Assembly: GCA_009731375.1 (NCBI GenBank)
Contig: BJOX01000238.1
Coordinates: 206,187 to 259,728, forward strand
DNA length: 53,542 nucleotides
Reading direction: 5' to 3'
From: Paulinella micropora
Lineage: Eukaryota; Cercozoa; Imbricatea; Euglyphida
Shown: positions 47,187 through 53,542 of the stretch, piece by piece
How the letters are laid out: each line of letters begins with the position of its first letter
How positions within the stretch are numbered: position 1 is the stretch's first letter
Translations under genes and position numbers: made by a program
Notes under the pieces: generated by a model
What the model was told of the DNA's origin: nothing
The model's input: only the letters and a program-made list of their open reading frames with translations
The model's database searches: none

Positions 47187-49520
<2,334 letters not shown>

Positions 49521-49601
49521 ATACATATACATACATATATATGTATATATATATATATGTATATCTGCTATCATATCCTTCCTCGCGACCAACTACCGAC
49601 C

Positions 49602-49682
<81 letters not shown>

Positions 49683-49738
49683 ATGTATGTATGTATAAAA
49701 AACATAAAACGATAAGGAAGACAACAGGCATATACATA

Positions 49739-49769
<31 letters not shown>

Positions 49770-49772
<3 letters not shown>

Positions 49773-50286
49773 GTTAGTTAGTTAGTTAATTAGTCAGTCA
49801 GTTAGAGTTGTTTGTTTGTATTACCTCCGTGTTCCAAGCCATTCATACCCGCTATACACTTAGTTAGTTAGTTAGTTAGTTAGTCAGTTAGTTAGTTAGT
49901 CAGTTATTAGTAGTTGGTTAGTTAATTAGTCAGTTATTTAGTTACTTGTTTGTTTGTATTACCGTGTTCCAAGCCATTCATACCCGCTATACACTTACTT
50001 ATTTAGTTAGTTAGTTATATATGTAGTTCGTTAGTTGGTTCGTTAGTTAGTTAGTTAGTTAGTTAGGTAGGAAGTTCGTTAGTTAGTTAGTTGTTTATAT
50101 TACCTCCGTGTTCCAAGCCATTCATACCCGCTATACACTTACTTATTTAATTAGTTAGTTACATATGTAGTTCGTTAGTTGGTTCGTTAGTTAGTTATTA
50201 AGTAGTTGGTTAGTTAATTAGTCAGTTAGTTAGTTAGTTACTTGTTTGTATTACCGTGTTCCAAGCCATTCATACCCGCTATACAC

Positions 50287-50323
<37 letters not shown>

Positions 50324-50520
50324 CATTAGTTGTTTGTTTGTATTACCTCCGTGTTCCAAGCCATTCATACCCGCTATACACTTGGTTAGTTAGTTAGTTA
50401 GTTAGTTATTTAGTTAGTTAGTTAGTTGGTGAGGCAGCTAGTTAATTAGGCAATCATTTAGTTAGTTGTTTGTTTGTATTACCTCCGTGTTCCAAGCCAT
50501 TCATACCCGCTATACACTTA
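49770..50520 (+). repeat. (TTAG)n with a 45-bp recurring spacer
   Basis: GTGTTCCAAGCCATTCATAC plus CCGCTATACACTTA recurs six times at irregular spacing between GTTA/TTAG runs. Confidence 0.85.
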
Positions 50521-50534
50521 GCGGCATCCTCCGC

Positions 50535-50820
<286 letters not shown>

Positions 50821-51019
50821 TAGACCTACCTACCTACCCTACCTACCTACCTAACCTACCTACCTACCTACCTACCGTCTTCTCACCTACCTGCAGCTTA
50901 TTGTCATTGTTATTGTTGTTGTTGTTGTTGTTGTTGTTCTTGTTATTATTGTTTCTTGTTCTTGTCTGAAGCTACCGTTTTCAAACACCACCAGCCCGTA
51001 TCCTTTTGACCTAAAAGAT

Positions 51020-51520
<501 letters not shown>

Positions 51521-52237
51521 TGAGATATCGACTAATGTCAGAAAAAAAGGAGCTTCTGATTTCGTCAACCAGGAAGTCTGTGGGTAAAGTATTAACCCGA
51601 TGCCCAGCTAAGCCGTGATGTTTGCACGGAAGGGACTGATACAGGCAATACCAAAGCTTCCTGGTACCAGGCGNNNNNNNNNNNNNNNNNNNNNNNNNNN
51701 NNNNNNNNNNNNNNNNNNNNNNNNNNNNNNNNNNNNNNNNNNNNNNNNNNNNNNNNNNNNNNNNNNNNNNNNNNNNNNNNNNNNNNNNNNNNNNNNNNNN
51801 NNNNNNNNNNNNNNNNNNNNNNNNNNNNNNNNNNNNNNNNNNNNNNNNNNNNNNNNNNNNNNNNNNNNNNNNNNNNNNNNNNNNNNNNNNNNNNNNNNNN
51901 NNNNNNNNNNNNNNNNNNNNNNNNNNNNNNNNNNNNNNNNNNNNNNNNNNNNNNNNNNNNNNNNNNNNNNNNNNNNNNNNNNNNNNNNAAAAATCAAGCC
52001 CAAGAGAGGGTCAGTGACACCTCAAGTGGCCTTGGTTCATTCCGTAGAGTAAGTGATAAGATCAACTGATGAAATATCGACTAATGTCAGAAAAAAGGAG
52101 CTTCTGATTTCGTCAACCAGGAAGTCTGTGGGTAAAGTATTAACCCGATGCCCAGCTAAGCCGTGATGTTTGCACGGAAGGGACTGATACAGGCAATACC
52201 AAAGCTCCCTGGTACCAGGCGGGGCCAGGGCTCGTTC
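51521..52237 (+). repeat. 546-bp satellite-like unit, cluster 2, with 315-N gap
   Basis: The same unit as at 46557, repeating after 549 bases (51521 and 52070). Ns fill 51674-51988; the preserved period shows the gap length is about right. The copy ends abruptly in GATA at a different point from cluster 1. Confidence 0.85.
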
Positions 52238-52277
<40 letters not shown>

Positions 52278-52309
52278 GGATGGATGGATAGGTGGATGGA
52301 TGAATGGAT

Positions 52310-52353
<44 letters not shown>

Positions 52354-52416
52354 GGATAGATAGGTAGGTAGGTGGGTAAGTAGGTAAGTAGGTAGATAGA
52401 TAGGTAGATAGATAGG

Positions 52417-52467
<51 letters not shown>

Positions 52468-52505
52468 GTAGGTAGGTAGGTAGGTAGGTTGGTAGGTAGG
52501 TAGAT

Positions 52506-52539
<34 letters not shown>

Positions 52540-52556
52540 GTAGGTAGGTAGGTAGG

Positions 52557-52645
<89 letters not shown>

Positions 52646-52650
52646 GGATG

Positions 52651-52707
<57 letters not shown>

Positions 52708-52893
52708 GTTACTCTGCCGCCATGTCCTTGAGTTGTTGCCAACTTACAGAATAGGGAAGATTGCCCTGTATCAGATAGATAGATAGATGGATGGATGGAT
52801 GGATGGATTGATGGATGGATGGATGAATGGATGAATAGATATACAGATAGATGGATAGATAGATGGATGGATAGATGGATGGATGGATGGATG

Positions 52894-52941
<48 letters not shown>

Positions 52942-52975
52942 TAGATAGATGGATGGATGGATGGATGGATAGATG

Positions 52976-53028
<53 letters not shown>

Positions 53029-53088
53029 GTGCAGCTGACCGAATAGGGCAGATTGCCCTGTGACAGATAGATAGATAGATAGGTAGAT

Positions 53089-53133
<45 letters not shown>

Positions 53134-53163
53134 TGTAGGTAGGTAGGTAGGTAGGTAGGTAGG

Positions 53164-53218
<55 letters not shown>

Positions 53219-53288
53219 GTAGGTAGGTAGGTAGGTAGGTAGGTAGGTAGATAGACAGATAGACAGACAGACAGACAGACAGATAGAC

Positions 53289-53351
<63 letters not shown>

Positions 53352-53396
53352 AGATAGATAGATGGATAGATAGATAGATAGATAGATAGATGGATG

Positions 53397-53460
<64 letters not shown>

Positions 53461-53496
53461 GATAGGGAGGAAGTAAGTAAGCAAGGAAGGAAGCCA

Positions 53497-53500
<4 letters not shown>
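52238..53500. repeat. GATA/GGAT/GGTA array to the window edge
   Basis: Two short unique spacers share AGGGAAGATTGCCCTGT or AGGGCAGATTGCCCTGT (about 52753 and 53045). The window ends in (GA)n. Confidence 0.9.
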
Positions 53501-53540
<40 letters not shown>

Positions 53541-53542
53541 CG

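Noticed and set aside
49800-50520. CRISPR-like or telomeric repeat
   Set aside because: Intervals are TTAG microsatellite of irregular length, and the repeat is not a standard telomere sequence.

Overview
The window joins two unlike pieces of DNA. Bases 1 to about 24,600 are GC-rich, almost wall-to-wall coding on both strands, and read as most of one arm of a large eukaryotic double-stranded DNA virus. Bases from about 26,700 to the end are gene-poor eukaryotic chromosome: GATA/TATC, GTAT, GAA, ATT and ACT microsatellites, a tRNA-derived SINE, a 546-bp satellite-like repeat, and a few plausible host exons (a HARP-domain exon and pieces of a 3CxxC zinc-finger gene). The virus is therefore either endogenised in, or scaffolded next to, the genome of an animal-like eukaryote. 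A 10-N gap at 26,697-26,706 lies close to the transition, so physical continuity is not proven. No host or virus name can be given from sequence alone.

Virion block, 1-10.7 kb. A double-jelly-roll-type major capsid protein runs off the left edge. It is followed by small membrane, basic or helical proteins and a 1625-residue coiled-coil protein with 20 perfect-length SR/proline repeats, all on the minus strand. The A32/FtsK-type packaging ATPase is divergent from this block and carries two tiny spliceosomal-type introns.

Expression and replication block, 10.7-23.3 kb. In order: an F-box-like protein (+), an acidic-tailed unknown (-), a 723-residue tyrosine recombinase resembling telomere resolvases (-), a VLTF3-like late transcription factor (-), a VLTF2/FCS-like zinc protein (+), a PCNA-like sliding clamp (-), a T7 gp2.5-like ssDNA-binding protein (+), a class I ribonucleotide reductase large subunit (-), a small membrane protein (-), and a family-A-polymerase-like/SF3 helicase fusion of the TVpol kind (-). 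The set can replicate, transcribe late genes and package DNA. It mixes nucleocytovirus hallmarks (VLTF3, PCNA, RNR, gp2.5-like SSB) with a replicase typical of Polinton-like viruses and transpovirons. Two promoter styles are visible: an AT box followed by TTCTSTGG-like sequence before virion genes, and a palindromic GATTTAAATC about 45-65 bases before the start codons of the expression and replication genes.

Edge region, 23.3-26.9 kb. It holds one unrecognised gene (23.7-24.6 kb), hairpins, repeated GAGACA motifs, an 845-N gap and a 255-bp tandem repeat. Motifs shared across this stretch (GTGGCAGATGTCTC, ACTGCCTTTTT, GGACAAAAAGG) tie it to the viral side. It is a candidate terminal or replication-control region and the natural place to look for a target of the telomere-resolvase-like enzyme.

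Chromosomal part, 26.9-53.5 kb. This is dominated by microsatellites with short dispersed spacers, several assembly gaps, and little convincing coding sequence.
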